From NCBI GenBank assembly GCA_045616485.1, contig JAZLGU010000019.1, positions 1-39,529 on the forward strand: DNA of 39,529 nucleotides. Direction: 5' to 3'. Within the stretch, counting starts at the first letter, position 1, and the number at the start of each line of letters is the position of its first letter. The notes beneath the pieces are model-generated. The model saw nothing but the letters and a program-made list of their open reading frames with translations. It ran no database searches and had not been told where the DNA came from. Positions 24,013 through 33,359 of the stretch are shown one piece after another. Source of the stretch: RGIG3528 sp045616485 (GTDB taxonomy: Bacteria > Bacillota > Clostridia > Lachnospirales > Lachnospiraceae). The translations under genes and the position numbers were made by a program.

Positions 24013-26115
24013 ATGAGACGAGAAGGACGATGGATACTGATGGTGGCGCTGGTGGGGAGCATAGCCCTGCAGACACTGTTTTCAAAGGAATTTGTAGCAG
24101 AGGCAAGAGACGGAAAGCCCACTCACGGTAGCAGTAGCAGCTGGATAACTGAAGAACAGCTGACAGAAAATGTGGAAGAAGGATATCAGATTAATAAGGT
24201 GACCCAGGGGGATGCAAAGGACGGCCTGTATAATGCTTATTTTTTGAAAGATGATATCCAGACAATCTCTATTGAAATTGATGAAAACAACCTGAACTAT
24301 CTGTTCCAAAATGCAGATGCAAAGCCGGTAGTTATGGCAAATAAAGTGACCATAGGTGATACTACCATGGCATACGTAGGGCTAAAGACTAAGGGCAGCT
24401 ACACTTTAGAGCACTCCTATTCGGATAATCCTAACAGCGACAGATTTTCCCTTACCCTTAATTTCGGCAAATACATAAAGAAAAAGAATTACGGGGAAAA
24501 TCAGAACTTTTACGGTGTGGAGAAAATAAGTCTCAACAATTTTTTCTTCGATAAGTCCATGATGAAGGAATACTGTGCTCTGATGCTGATGAAAGAAATG
24601 GGCCTGCCTACCCCTCAGTTTGGTCTGGCTAAGCTCTATATAAATGGCCGGTATTACGGCGTTTACAGCATGATAGAAGCCCTGGACAGCCCTATCCTCC
24701 AACAATATTTTGGCTGCTCTGAAAAGGAAGTGGGCAAGTACCTGTGTAAGCCCGAAGGCACAAATTTTATCTACTATAATCTGAACAGAGACTGGTCTCC
24801 TATGTGGGAAAAGGACGAAGATACTCTGAAAAAAGTGGAAAAAACGCTGCCGACTCTGAAGGATTGGGTGAAAAAGCTGAATCAGCTGAGTGACGGACAG
24901 GATTTTGACGGAAATAACTTGGATGTAAATAGTGAAAAATACCTCGAGCTGCTGTCCCAGGTGATAGATACAGATGAATTTTTACGATACTTTGCCGCTC
25001 ACAGTTTTCTATGCCAGCTGGACAATATGTTTGTGGGCCAGAAAAATTTCGGCCTTTATGTAGGGGATGATGGCAAAGCCCTTTTAATACCCTGGGACTA
25101 CGATCTGAGCTTTGGTACCTATTCCCCGGTGACAGCTGATGCTACAGCCAATTACGATATAGACCTTATGTTTATGCAGGGTGGCGGCGGCAGTGTAGCT
25201 GACTTTGAAAAAGAGGAGTTTTACAAAGAATTCCCCCTTTTCAATGTGATTTATCAAAATGAAAGCCTGATGGACAAGTACCACAAATATATGCTGGACT
25301 GCTCCAAAATCATGGCTCTGGGAGGCACCACATCTTTCGGGGCAGTATGTCAGCCCAATGAAGCCTATAACAGAATAGAAACGCTAACAAAGTCTCTGAC
25401 TGCTGCAGCCACTGAAAAGACTACAGCAAGAGCAAGGTATATGAACGGCATTTCACAGCCCAGAGACCTGAAGGGAGGCCTTCAAAATCTGGAAAAAATA
25501 ATAGCCATGAGATCCCTGGGAGTCTTTTTCCAGGTGGAGGAAATGCCGGGACATGTATCCGGTAAAGGCTGCAATCTGGCACAGGTAGGTAACGGACAGG
25601 ACAACTGGAGTCTTAAAAATTTCGGCACACTGGCGGCCATAGACCCGGCGACAGGCATTTTTATCAGAGCTAAATATCAGGGAGACTCACCGCTACTTAC
25701 CGTACATGAGCTGGCGGCAACGGACCCTGAATACATAAAGGTCTCAGAGCAGATAAAACGTAATGATAATGCATATTTCAAGATGTACACACTGAAGGAC
25801 TCTGCAGATGTAAAGCGACAGGAGGCCTACCTCTTATCCATCCCCCTGGGAAGTGAGTGGGAAAAACAGGGTGTCAGCGTCTACAGCTACTATGATGGCC
25901 AGCTGACCAGGCTGCGGGGCGACTGGACCGATGGCATTTTTACCACAGGTATGGAAAAAGCAGGCACTATAGTCATAACAGAAGGAAAAAGTGTTTCTCA
26001 CAATGCATTTCCTACATTCCTTGTTATTGGAATTGGAAGTGCTGCTCTCGTGATAGCGCTGTCAGCTTTTATTTTCATAAAGGCAGCCGGGAAAAGAGGC
26101 AAGAAAAGAGGTTAA
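24013..26115 (+). CDS. CotH kinase family surface protein
   Basis: A 700-residue protein with an N-terminal signal peptide (about 8-30), a CotH-type domain and a C-terminal membrane segment (about 670-692) followed by a Lys/Arg-rich tail, so it is probably displayed on the cell surface. Family features include VGLKTKGSYT, NFYGVEKISLNNFFFDKSMM, LYINGRYYGVYSMIEALD, the active-region DNMFVGQKNFGLY, and IPWDYDLSFG with Asp362 and Asp364, which match the metal-binding region. Bacillus CotH phosphorylates spore-coat proteins; clostridial relatives are often attached to cell-surface or cellulosomal systems. It heads a glycosidase operon, so a role in surface carbohydrate handling is plausible but unproven. 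Confidence 0.85.
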   Translation: MRREGRWILMVALVGSIALQTLFSKEFVAEARDGKPTHGSSSSWITEEQLTENVEEGYQINKVTQGDAKDGLYNAYFLKDDIQTISIEIDENNLNYLFQNADAKPVVMANKVTIGDTTMAYVGLKTKGSYTLEHSYSDNPNSDRFSLTLNFGKYIKKKNYGENQNFYGVEKISLNNFFFDKSMMKEYCALMLMKEMGLPTPQFGLAKLYINGRYYGVYSMIEALDSPILQQYFGCSEKEVGKYLCKPEGTNFIYYNLNRDWSPMWEKDEDTLKKVEKTLPTLKDWVKKLNQLSDGQDFDGNNLDVNSEKYLELLSQVIDTDEFLRYFAAHSFLCQLDNMFVGQKNFGLYVGDDGKALLIPWDYDLSFGTYSPVTADATANYDIDLMFMQGGGGSVADFEKEEFYKEFPLFNVIYQNESLMDKYHKYMLDCSKIMALGGTTSFGAVCQPNEAYNRIETLTKSLTAAATEKTTARARYMNGISQPRDLKGGLQNLEKIIAMRSLGVFFQVEEMPGHVSGKGCNLAQVGNGQDNWSLKNFGTLAAIDPATGIFIRAKYQGDSPLLTVHELAATDPEYIKVSEQIKRNDNAYFKMYTLKDSADVKRQEAYLLSIPLGSEWEKQGVSVYSYYDGQLTRLRGDWTDGIFTTGMEKAGTIVITEGKSVSHNAFPTFLVIGIGSAALVIALSAFIFIKAAGKRGKKRG

Positions 26116-26116
26116 T

Positions 26117-28039
26117 GTGAAGAATTACTGCATAATTCCAAATCCGTATTATATCGAGGCAAAAGCCGGAGAGTTCAGATTCAGCTATGACACAAAAATA
26201 GTCCTATTCTGTGACGCGTCGGAAAACGACTATTATTATGCTAAGCTTTTAAATGAAAGCATCAGGGAAAAGCTGGGCTTTTCCCTGGCGATAATAAAGG
26301 GGAGGCCCGAAGGGCAAAATGAGATATATCTTAAAAAGGGCTGTGGACAGGAAAAAATGGCAGCCGACTGGTCCAATGAACGTGATTTTAAAATAAGGGA
26401 AGCCTCCTATAAGCTCAGTATAAAGGAGGAGCAGGTAGTAATATCTGCAGACTATGACAGTGGCATGCTCTACGGCATACAGACTCTGCGTCAGCTTATC
26501 TCGCAGCTATGTATGATACTCCCCTGTATGGAGATAGAGGACAGGCCCGCCATAGCCAATCGCGGCTTTTATCATGATGCTACCAGAGGGCGTGTACAGA
26601 AAACTGAGCAGTATAAAAGACTGGCAGACAAGTGCGCATACTATAAGATAAATCAATTACAGCTTTATGTGGAGCACAGCTATTTCTTCCGGGACTTTTC
26701 TGAGGTATGGCGGGACGATACCCCACTTACGGCAGAGGACATCCTGGAGATAGATATATACTGTAAGAGACTGGGCATTGAGCTGATACCTTCCCTGGCT
26801 TCCTTCGGACACCTGGACAAGGTACTAAAGACAAAAAGCTATACAAATCTCTGTGAGCTCCCGGATTCAGATAAGGAGCGCTTTTCCTTTAGAGGCAGAA
26901 TGGAGCATCATACCATCAATATGACGGATCCTGCAGCCTGGGATTTTATAAAGAAAATGCTGGACGAATTCATTCCTCTTTTCTCATCCAAGCAGTTTAA
27001 TCTCTGTGGCGACGAGACTTTTGATCTGGGAAAGGGCAAGAGCAGGGCTTTGGCAGATGAAATAGGTACTCACAGAATATACGTGGATTTTGTAAAGAAG
27101 ATATGTGAATATCTTTGTCAAAAAGGCCTGCGTGCTATGTTCTGGGGAGATATAATAGTGGGCTCTCCCCAGCTTATTACAGAGCTTCCGCCGGAGACAG
27201 TATGCCTGACCTGGGGCTACAGTGAAAATGAAAGCGAGGCCAGCGCAAAAAAGATGGACAGTGTAGGGGCGACCCAGTATCTTTGTCCGGGAGTCCATGG
27301 CTGGCGACACCTTATAAATAAGACCTCTTCAGCCTATGCCAATATTTCCAAAATGTGCAGTTACGGAAAAAAATATCAGGCCCTGGGTATATTAAACACT
27401 GACTGGGGGGACTATGGACATGTTTCAGACCCCGCCTTTTCCATCCCCGGCCTTATATACGGCGCAGAAGGCTCCTGGGGACAGCAGATGCCTTCGGAAG
27501 ATGAAGAAAACAGGAGAATATCTCTGGTAGAGTATGGAGACCCTGCAGGGGAAACGGCAGCTATTCTAAGCGGTCTGGGAGACTGCGAGGCAGCCGGCTG
27601 GGGCAATATAGTAGATATCTATGAATTCTCCAGAGAAAAGGATAAGAACAGCCTAAAGGACTATCGGGAGTTCTATGGAAATATGTGGCTGTCACCGGTG
27701 AAAGAAAAAAACGAAAAGCTAAGCTGCCTTACAAAAGAACTGTCAGAAGCAGCCGGCAGGCTATACCTTAAGGATAAGGGTATTATCTATTCCTATCTCC
27801 TGCACGCAAGAGGCCAGGCCCTCCTTAATACAGCTGCAGCCACTGTCTGCGACCACTATTTTGCAGGCAGCCTGCTGGAAAAAGAGCCGGACAGGGAAGA
27901 AAGATGGGCCCTGGCAGCGGATATGGAAAAATGGTTCCATGACTTCAAAAACAATTTTAGAATAAGCAGCAGAGAATCAGAGATATACAGGGTGCAGGAA
28001 GTACTGTTCTGGTATATTGACACGCTAAGAGAAATGTAA
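26117..28039 (+). CDS. Glycoside hydrolase family 20, beta-N-acetylhexosaminidase-type
   Basis: A 640-residue cytoplasmic enzyme. The first 130 residues form the GH20b-like alpha/beta domain ending in SGMLYGIQTLRQL. The barrel starts at EDRPAIANRGFYHDATRGR and contains the catalytic Asp299-Glu300 pair in CGDETFDLGKG, as in hexosaminidases acting by substrate assistance. WGYSENES and NTDWGDYGHVSDP are consistent with the substrate pocket, and a helical C-terminal region of about 150 residues follows. The start is GTG, one base after the CotH stop; the ATG overlapping that stop is out of frame. No signal peptide is present, so it would act on imported GlcNAc- or GalNAc-containing oligosaccharides. 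Confidence 0.8.
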   Translation: MKNYCIIPNPYYIEAKAGEFRFSYDTKIVLFCDASENDYYYAKLLNESIREKLGFSLAIIKGRPEGQNEIYLKKGCGQEKMAADWSNERDFKIREASYKLSIKEEQVVISADYDSGMLYGIQTLRQLISQLCMILPCMEIEDRPAIANRGFYHDATRGRVQKTEQYKRLADKCAYYKINQLQLYVEHSYFFRDFSEVWRDDTPLTAEDILEIDIYCKRLGIELIPSLASFGHLDKVLKTKSYTNLCELPDSDKERFSFRGRMEHHTINMTDPAAWDFIKKMLDEFIPLFSSKQFNLCGDETFDLGKGKSRALADEIGTHRIYVDFVKKICEYLCQKGLRAMFWGDIIVGSPQLITELPPETVCLTWGYSENESEASAKKMDSVGATQYLCPGVHGWRHLINKTSSAYANISKMCSYGKKYQALGILNTDWGDYGHVSDPAFSIPGLIYGAEGSWGQQMPSEDEENRRISLVEYGDPAGETAAILSGLGDCEAAGWGNIVDIYEFSREKDKNSLKDYREFYGNMWLSPVKEKNEKLSCLTKELSEAAGRLYLKDKGIIYSYLLHARGQALLNTAAATVCDHYFAGSLLEKEPDREERWALAADMEKWFHDFKNNFRISSRESEIYRVQEVLFWYIDTLREM

Positions 28040-28059
28040 TGAAGGAAGAAGGATAGAAT

Positions 28060-30006
28060 ATGGATTTCACTATTAAAAACAACAGACTTATATTTGAAAA
28101 AGACGGGGAAATAGGAGAAGTAAGCGCCTGCTATGAAGGCTGTATCCGCTTTCGGGCTACAGCCAACACTGAACTTGTAGAGCAGGACTGGACATTACTG
28201 CCCAAAGAATGCCCTGCGGAAGTATTCGTAAAGGATGGCCAGGGCTATCTTAAGACAGGAGACCTGACTTTTAAGATGGAGGGAAACGGTCGCATAGCCT
28301 TTTTCAAAGGGGATAAGATGATCCTGCAGGAGCAGCCGGAGATGACCTTTTACTCAGGCTACAGAAACTACAGAAGCGTAGGCAGTGGTCTGTGGAAAAT
28401 GAGAGAAAGCTTTGAGCCTACTGAGGGTGAGGAGTTCTACGGACTGGGTCATGAGAGGATGAATGTTTTCAGTAAAAAAGGCTGTACCATCGACCTGCGT
28501 CACGTAAATACCAAGTCCAGCATCCCCTACGTTTACTCATCCCTGGGCTACGGTTTTTTGTGGAACATGCCATCTACAGGTACGGTAGAGCTGTCCAACA
28601 ACCGCATGCGCTGGAATAGTGACTGTGGAAAACAAATGGACTTTGTAGTAATATCCGGTGGTCCCGGGGAAGCTACGGAAAAGCTGACAGAGCTTACCGG
28701 ACATGCACCCCATATGCCTCTCTGGGCTATGGGCTTCTGGCAGAGTCGCCTAAGATATGAGACCCAGGAAGATGTCCTTAGAGTAGCCAGGAGGTATAAA
28801 GAGCTGGGAGTACCTCTTTCAGTTATTATAATTGATTACTTCCACTGGACAGAGCAGGGTGACTACAAGTTTGATCCCAAGTACTGGCCGGATCCCAAGG
28901 CTATGGCCGAGGAGCTGCATGACATGGGGATAAAGCTTATGGTATCCATGTGGCCTACCATTAACGAAAAAAGTGAAAATTACTGGCATATGTTAAGCCA
29001 CAATATGCTGATAAAAACTGCATCCGGCAGCAATCGTGTCTTTGATTTTTACGGCCCTCAGGCAGAGATTGATCCTACCAATCCCAGGACCCGGGAATTT
29101 GTCTGGAAAAAGCTTAAGGAAAATTATATCGACAATGGTGTGGATCTCCTCTGGTTTGACGAGGCAGAGCCGGAGATTCATCCCGAGCATTTTGACAATC
29201 TGATAATGCATGCAGGCAGAGGAGATGAAGCAGCTCTTATTTACCCTTACTACTACGCCCAGCTGGTATATGACGGTATGAAGGATATGGGGAGAGATGA
29301 TATCGTTACTCTGTCCCGATGCGGTTATCTGGGAGCTCAGAAGTTCGGCGCTCTTATCTGGTCCGGTGACATTCACTCTACCTTTGAGAGCCTGACAGAG
29401 CAGATAAAATCAGGCCTAAATATGGCTATGTGCGGTCTCCCCTGGTGGAATACGGATATAGGCGGCTTTTTCGGTGCGGATATTCACACTGACTACTTTA
29501 GAGAGCTTATTGTCAGATGGTTCCAGTATGGAGTATTTTCTCCGGTTATGCGACTTCATGGCAGCCGCGTGGGAGGCAGCCGCACTCAGGGTATTATAGA
29601 GCCATCCGGAGATGAAAATGAGATATGGAGTTTTGGAGAGGAGAATCAGAAGATTCTTACTGACCTTATTAATCTGAGATACAGGCTGGTGCCCTACATA
29701 AAAGAGCAGATGGATAGAGCGGCAGAAAAGGGGACACCTGTAATGAGACCTCTTTTCTACGATTTTCCTGAGGATAATACCTGCTATAAAGTAGGGGATG
29801 AATATATGTTTGGCCCTGACATCCTCTTTGCACCTATAACCAAGCAGGGAGCAGTAGAGAGACAGGTATACCTGCCCGCTGGTAAATGGGTACTGACTAG
29901 GGACAGACAGGTATACGAGGGCGGCCTGGAATACAGTATCCATGCAGAAATCAGTGAATTTATTGCCTTTGTAAGAGAAGGTGCAGAGGTAATAGAAGTT
30001 TTTTAG
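28060..30006 (+). CDS. Glycoside hydrolase family 31, alpha-xylosidase/alpha-glucosidase type
   Basis: A 648-residue cytoplasmic enzyme. The N-terminal beta-sandwich carries the galactose mutarotase-like motif EEFYGLGHERMNVFSKKG. The barrel begins at LWAMGFWQSRLRYETQEDV and contains IIIDYFHWTEQGDYKFDPKY, typical of the YicI-like subgroup. The nucleophile is Asp367 in WFDEAEPE and the acid/base is Asp437 in WSGDIHSTFESL. WFDxxEPE is common in alpha-xylosidases acting on xyloglucan fragments, so that activity is favoured, but alpha-glucosidase or alpha-galactosidase specificity is possible. It follows GH20 by 20 bp in the same operon. Confidence 0.85.
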   Translation: MDFTIKNNRLIFEKDGEIGEVSACYEGCIRFRATANTELVEQDWTLLPKECPAEVFVKDGQGYLKTGDLTFKMEGNGRIAFFKGDKMILQEQPEMTFYSGYRNYRSVGSGLWKMRESFEPTEGEEFYGLGHERMNVFSKKGCTIDLRHVNTKSSIPYVYSSLGYGFLWNMPSTGTVELSNNRMRWNSDCGKQMDFVVISGGPGEATEKLTELTGHAPHMPLWAMGFWQSRLRYETQEDVLRVARRYKELGVPLSVIIIDYFHWTEQGDYKFDPKYWPDPKAMAEELHDMGIKLMVSMWPTINEKSENYWHMLSHNMLIKTASGSNRVFDFYGPQAEIDPTNPRTREFVWKKLKENYIDNGVDLLWFDEAEPEIHPEHFDNLIMHAGRGDEAALIYPYYYAQLVYDGMKDMGRDDIVTLSRCGYLGAQKFGALIWSGDIHSTFESLTEQIKSGLNMAMCGLPWWNTDIGGFFGADIHTDYFRELIVRWFQYGVFSPVMRLHGSRVGGSRTQGIIEPSGDENEIWSFGEENQKILTDLINLRYRLVPYIKEQMDRAAEKGTPVMRPLFYDFPEDNTCYKVGDEYMFGPDILFAPITKQGAVERQVYLPAGKWVLTRDRQVYEGGLEYSIHAEISEFIAFVREGAEVIEVF

Positions 30007-30029
30007 ACTAACATAATGGAGGACACAAA

Positions 30030-31043
30030 ATGAAAGCGTTATTTATCGGCGGTACAGGTACTATCAGCATGGCTATCACAAAGAGTCTGGCAGCAGATCC
30101 TGACTGGGAGGTATATCTCCTTAACAGAGGCAGCAGGACTTCGGAACTTCCTGACAATGTGAAAGTAATAAAGGCTGATGCCAACAATGAGGCAGAGGTG
30201 AGAGAGGCTGTAAAGGATATGACTTTTGATGTGGTGAATCAGTTTATAGCCTTTGTGCCTGAGCAGATTGAAAGAGATATAAGACTTTTTACAGGTAAGA
30301 CCAGGCAGTATATATTTATAAGCTCTGCGTCAGCCTATAACAAGCCCTGCTGCGACTACAGAATCACGGAAGGCACTACTCTGGCCAATAAGTACTGGGG
30401 ATACTCCCGCAACAAAATTGCCTGCGAGGATGTGCTTATGAGAGCCTATCGTGAAAACGGCTTCCCTGCTACCATCGTACGTCCCAGCCATACCTATGAC
30501 AATAGAAATGTGCCTCTGGGAGTACATGGCAATAATGGCAGCTTTCAGGTAATTAAAAGAATGATGGAGGGTAAGCCTGTTATTGTCCACGGAGACGGCA
30601 CTTCCCTTTGGCACATGACCTATAACGAAGATTTTGCCAAGGGATACATAGGCCTTATGGCCAATAAGCACGCCATCGGCGAGGCTTTTCAGATCACCGG
30701 TGATGAGACTCTTACCTGGAATCAGATATATCAGACTATAGCAGACTATCTGGGTGTGGAGTACAAGCCATACTATGTAGCTTCCTCCTTCCTGGCAGCG
30801 GTCAGCCATTACGACTTTGAGGGTGGCCTTATAGGTGATAAGTCCAATTCCGTTGTATTTGACAATACCAAGCTTAAAAGGGCAGTGCCGGGCTTTGCAC
30901 CCAGCATACGTTTTGAGCAGGGTATAAAAAAGGTGCTGGATAACGTGCTGGCTCATCCCGAGCTCCAGAGAGAAGATCCGGAATTCGATGCCTGGTGTGA
31001 CAGGGTAATAGAAGCTCTGGAAAATGCAAAAAAGAACATCTGA
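30030..31043 (+). CDS. NAD-dependent epimerase/dehydratase (extended SDR)
   Basis: A 337-residue Rossmann-fold protein with FIGGTGTISMAITKSLA at residues 5-21 as the dinucleotide site, the strand IFISSASAYNKP, and the catalytic YWGYSRNK (YxxxK). It resembles atypical SDRs that act on nucleotide sugars or free sugars. YNEDFAKGYIGLM and EAFQITGDETLTWNQIYQ are typical of the epimerase subgroup near NAD-dependent isoflavone- or mRNA-binding-like SDRs. The substrate is not evident. Its position between GH31 and an esterase suggests a sugar released by these enzymes. GGAGG precedes the start. Confidence 0.82.
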   Translation: MKALFIGGTGTISMAITKSLAADPDWEVYLLNRGSRTSELPDNVKVIKADANNEAEVREAVKDMTFDVVNQFIAFVPEQIERDIRLFTGKTRQYIFISSASAYNKPCCDYRITEGTTLANKYWGYSRNKIACEDVLMRAYRENGFPATIVRPSHTYDNRNVPLGVHGNNGSFQVIKRMMEGKPVIVHGDGTSLWHMTYNEDFAKGYIGLMANKHAIGEAFQITGDETLTWNQIYQTIADYLGVEYKPYYVASSFLAAVSHYDFEGGLIGDKSNSVVFDNTKLKRAVPGFAPSIRFEQGIKKVLDNVLAHPELQREDPEFDAWCDRVIEALENAKKNI

Positions 31044-31069
31044 TAAAATCAGTGACAAAGAGGTAGCAT

Positions 31070-31960
31070 ATGGAACTTAGTAAACAGGTAATGGACATCA
31101 GAACCAACTGGGCTATAGGCGATGCAAAAAGAGACGAAGGCCTTACTACACCTAGTGATATCAGACGTTTTGATAATATCTCCTATGGTCCCTACGGTAT
31201 AGAAAATCTGCTGGACATATATGTAGAGAAAAAAGTGAGCGGCTTACAGCCTACCATAGTCAATATCCATGGTGGCGGCTGGGTATACGGCAGCAAGGAT
31301 ATATACCAGTTTTACTGTATGAGTCTGGCAGAGAGAGGCTTCACGGTAGTAAATATCAACTACCGTCTGGCTCCGGAGACCAGATTCCCGGGAGCTGTAG
31401 AGGATATTAACCGTGCTCTGGCCTTTATAGAAGAGAAGGGCCGGGATTACTTTATAGACAAAGACAGGCTTATCCTTATAGGTGACTCAGCCGGAGGTCA
31501 GCTGGTAAGCCACTATGCCACAGTTTTTACCAGTCCTGAATTTGCCGGCCTTTTTGACTTTGAATTGCCAAAAGTCACCATAAAAGCAGTGGGGCTTCAC
31601 TGTGGAGAATATGATGGTAAAAAGAGAATAGAGGAAAAAAATCCGCTTTTTGCCGGAGAGTATCTGGGACTTGAAGGAAAAGAGGCTTCACCGGAGCTGA
31701 TAGAAAAGGTAGATGCCATTAAATACATGACCAAGGATTTTCCTCCTGCCTTTATAATGAGCGCTGAAAATGATTTCCTGTTGTCCGGAGTAGAGCCGCT
31801 TAAAAAACACCTGGAGAGTCTGGGGGTGCCTTGTGAGGCCAGGATATACGGCAGCAAGGAACAAAAGGAAGTGGCCCATGTTTTTGAAGTAAATATAAGA
31901 CTTCCTGAGGCTACAAAATGTAACGATGATGCCTGCAGATTCTATAAAAGATTTGTGTAA
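31070..31960 (+). CDS. Alpha/beta-hydrolase esterase (acetyl esterase/HSL type)
   Basis: A 296-residue cytoplasmic esterase of the hormone-sensitive-lipase-like group. It has the oxyanion motif IHGGGWVYGS, nucleophile Ser140 in GDSAGG, the acid residue probably in SAENDFLL, and the catalytic His in VAHVFEV near residue 268. Such enzymes often remove acetyl groups from sugars. Placement in the GH20/GH31 operon supports deacetylation of imported oligosaccharides, but this is inferred from context. An AGAGGT ribosome binding site precedes it. Confidence 0.82.
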   Translation: MELSKQVMDIRTNWAIGDAKRDEGLTTPSDIRRFDNISYGPYGIENLLDIYVEKKVSGLQPTIVNIHGGGWVYGSKDIYQFYCMSLAERGFTVVNINYRLAPETRFPGAVEDINRALAFIEEKGRDYFIDKDRLILIGDSAGGQLVSHYATVFTSPEFAGLFDFELPKVTIKAVGLHCGEYDGKKRIEEKNPLFAGEYLGLEGKEASPELIEKVDAIKYMTKDFPPAFIMSAENDFLLSGVEPLKKHLESLGVPCEARIYGSKEQKEVAHVFEVNIRLPEATKCNDDACRFYKRFV

Positions 31961-31981
31961 CATAAAAGGGTAATATATACT

Positions 31982-32323
31982 ATGAACATACAGATTTTCG
32001 GCACAAAAAAGTGCAATGATACAAAGAAAGCGGAGCGCTTCTTCAAAGAAAGGGGCATAAAATACCAGTTCATTGACATGAAGGAAAAGGGCATGAGCAA
32101 GGGAGAATTTACATCTGTAGCTCAGGCCAACGGCGGCATGGATAATATGATCGACTGGGAGGGTAAGGACAAGGATACTCTGGCACTTATTAAGTATATG
32201 TCAGAGGATGACAGAATGGAAAAAGTCCTGGAGCATCCCGCACTAATTAAAACTCCTGTTGTGAGAAACGGGAAAAAGTCTACTCTGGGCTACCAGCCGG
32301 ATATCTGGAAGGGCTGGGACTAA
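31982..32323 (+). CDS. ArsC/Spx family thioredoxin-fold protein
   Basis: A 113-residue protein with the ArsC-like fold. KKCNDTKKAERFFKERGI holds a single active Cys11, as in arsenate-reductase-like YffB proteins, and not the CxxC of Spx regulators. IKTPVVRNGKKSTLGYQPDIW is the conserved cis-proline and C-terminal segment. No arsenic-resistance genes are nearby, so arsenate reduction is unlikely to be its role; a thiol-redox role is more plausible. It is embedded in the glycosidase operon. Confidence 0.8.
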   Translation: MNIQIFGTKKCNDTKKAERFFKERGIKYQFIDMKEKGMSKGEFTSVAQANGGMDNMIDWEGKDKDTLALIKYMSEDDRMEKVLEHPALIKTPVVRNGKKSTLGYQPDIWKGWD

Positions 32324-32369
32324 GCCTTTTATGCAAAACACTGACTGATAAGGAGACTGAGAATAGGAC

Positions 32370-33338
32370 ATGAGAGTAGGTATTATCGGAGCGGGCAATA
32401 TAGCCTGCAGCCTGGCTACAGCTGTAAACGGACTGGAGGGCTTTGAGCTTTATGGAATAGCCTCCAGAGACATAAAAAAGGCCGGAGATTTTGCCGGCAG
32501 GTATAATGTTACAAAGGCTTTCGGCAGCTATGAAGAGATGCTTTGTGATGATATGGTGGACCTGGTATATATAGCTACCCCCCACAGCCACCATTATGAG
32601 CATGCTAAAATGTGTATAGAGCATGGTAAGCCCGTACTGGTGGAAAAGGCATTTACAGCCAATGCCCTTCAGGCAAAAGAGCTTGTAGCACTGGCAGAAG
32701 AAAAAAATGTATTTATTACTGAGGCTATCTGGACCAGATACATGCCCAGCAGAAAGCTAATAATGGAAGCTATCGAAAGTGGTATTATAGGCGAAGTAAA
32801 GATGGTGACAGCCCAGCTTTCCTACCCTATTACCCAGGTGGAGAGAATGAATTCCAAAGCTCTGGCAGGGGGCTCTTTACTGGACTTAGGAGTATATCCT
32901 ATCAATTTTGCCATGATGGTCCTGGGAAATGACATAGCAGATATAAGCGGTACCTGCACCTATACGGAAAGTGGTGTGGACTGCCAGGAGACCATAGCCA
33001 TTACCTATAAAAACGGCAATATGGCAGTTCTGGGGGCATCCATGTGTGTAGAGAGCCACAGATATGGTCATATACTGGGGACAAAGGGCTATATTGACTG
33101 TGTAAATATCAACAATATCGAAGAAATCAGAGTATATGGTGAAGGCCACCGCCTGATCAAGAATATAGAAGTGCCGAAGCAGATAAACGGCTACGAGTAC
33201 CAGCTGATTGCCTGCCGTGAGGCCATAGAGGCCGGCAGAACAGAGTGCCCGGATATGCCGCACAGCGAGTCCATCAAGGTAATGGAGCTTATGGACAAGC
33301 TGAGAAATGACTGGGGAGTCAAATTTGATTTTGAGTAG
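32370..33338 (+). CDS. Gfo/Idh/MocA family oxidoreductase
   Basis: A 322-residue NAD(P)-dependent sugar or inositol dehydrogenase. It has the Rossmann motif VGIIGAGNIACSLA at the N-terminus, the signature VEKAFTANALQAKELV (EK of the EKP motif, with Pro replaced by Ala), and TEAIWTRYMPS. SLLDLGVYPINFAMMVLG contains the Asp-x-x-x-Tyr segment lining the active site. It resembles dihydrodiol dehydrogenase-like members acting on sugars. It lies directly upstream of mannonate dehydratase, so it may oxidise or reduce a hexuronate-related sugar; that is inferred from context. Confidence 0.85.
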   Translation: MRVGIIGAGNIACSLATAVNGLEGFELYGIASRDIKKAGDFAGRYNVTKAFGSYEEMLCDDMVDLVYIATPHSHHYEHAKMCIEHGKPVLVEKAFTANALQAKELVALAEEKNVFITEAIWTRYMPSRKLIMEAIESGIIGEVKMVTAQLSYPITQVERMNSKALAGGSLLDLGVYPINFAMMVLGNDIADISGTCTYTESGVDCQETIAITYKNGNMAVLGASMCVESHRYGHILGTKGYIDCVNINNIEEIRVYGEGHRLIKNIEVPKQINGYEYQLIACREAIEAGRTECPDMPHSESIKVMELMDKLRNDWGVKFDFE

Positions 33339-33359
33339 TTAAATAAGAGGTAAATAAGT

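Noticed and set aside
23996..24016. Six-codon upstream ORF (MKRGFT) overlapping the CotH start codon
   Set aside because: It has no ribosome binding site of its own and could easily arise by chance; no attenuator structure accompanies it.
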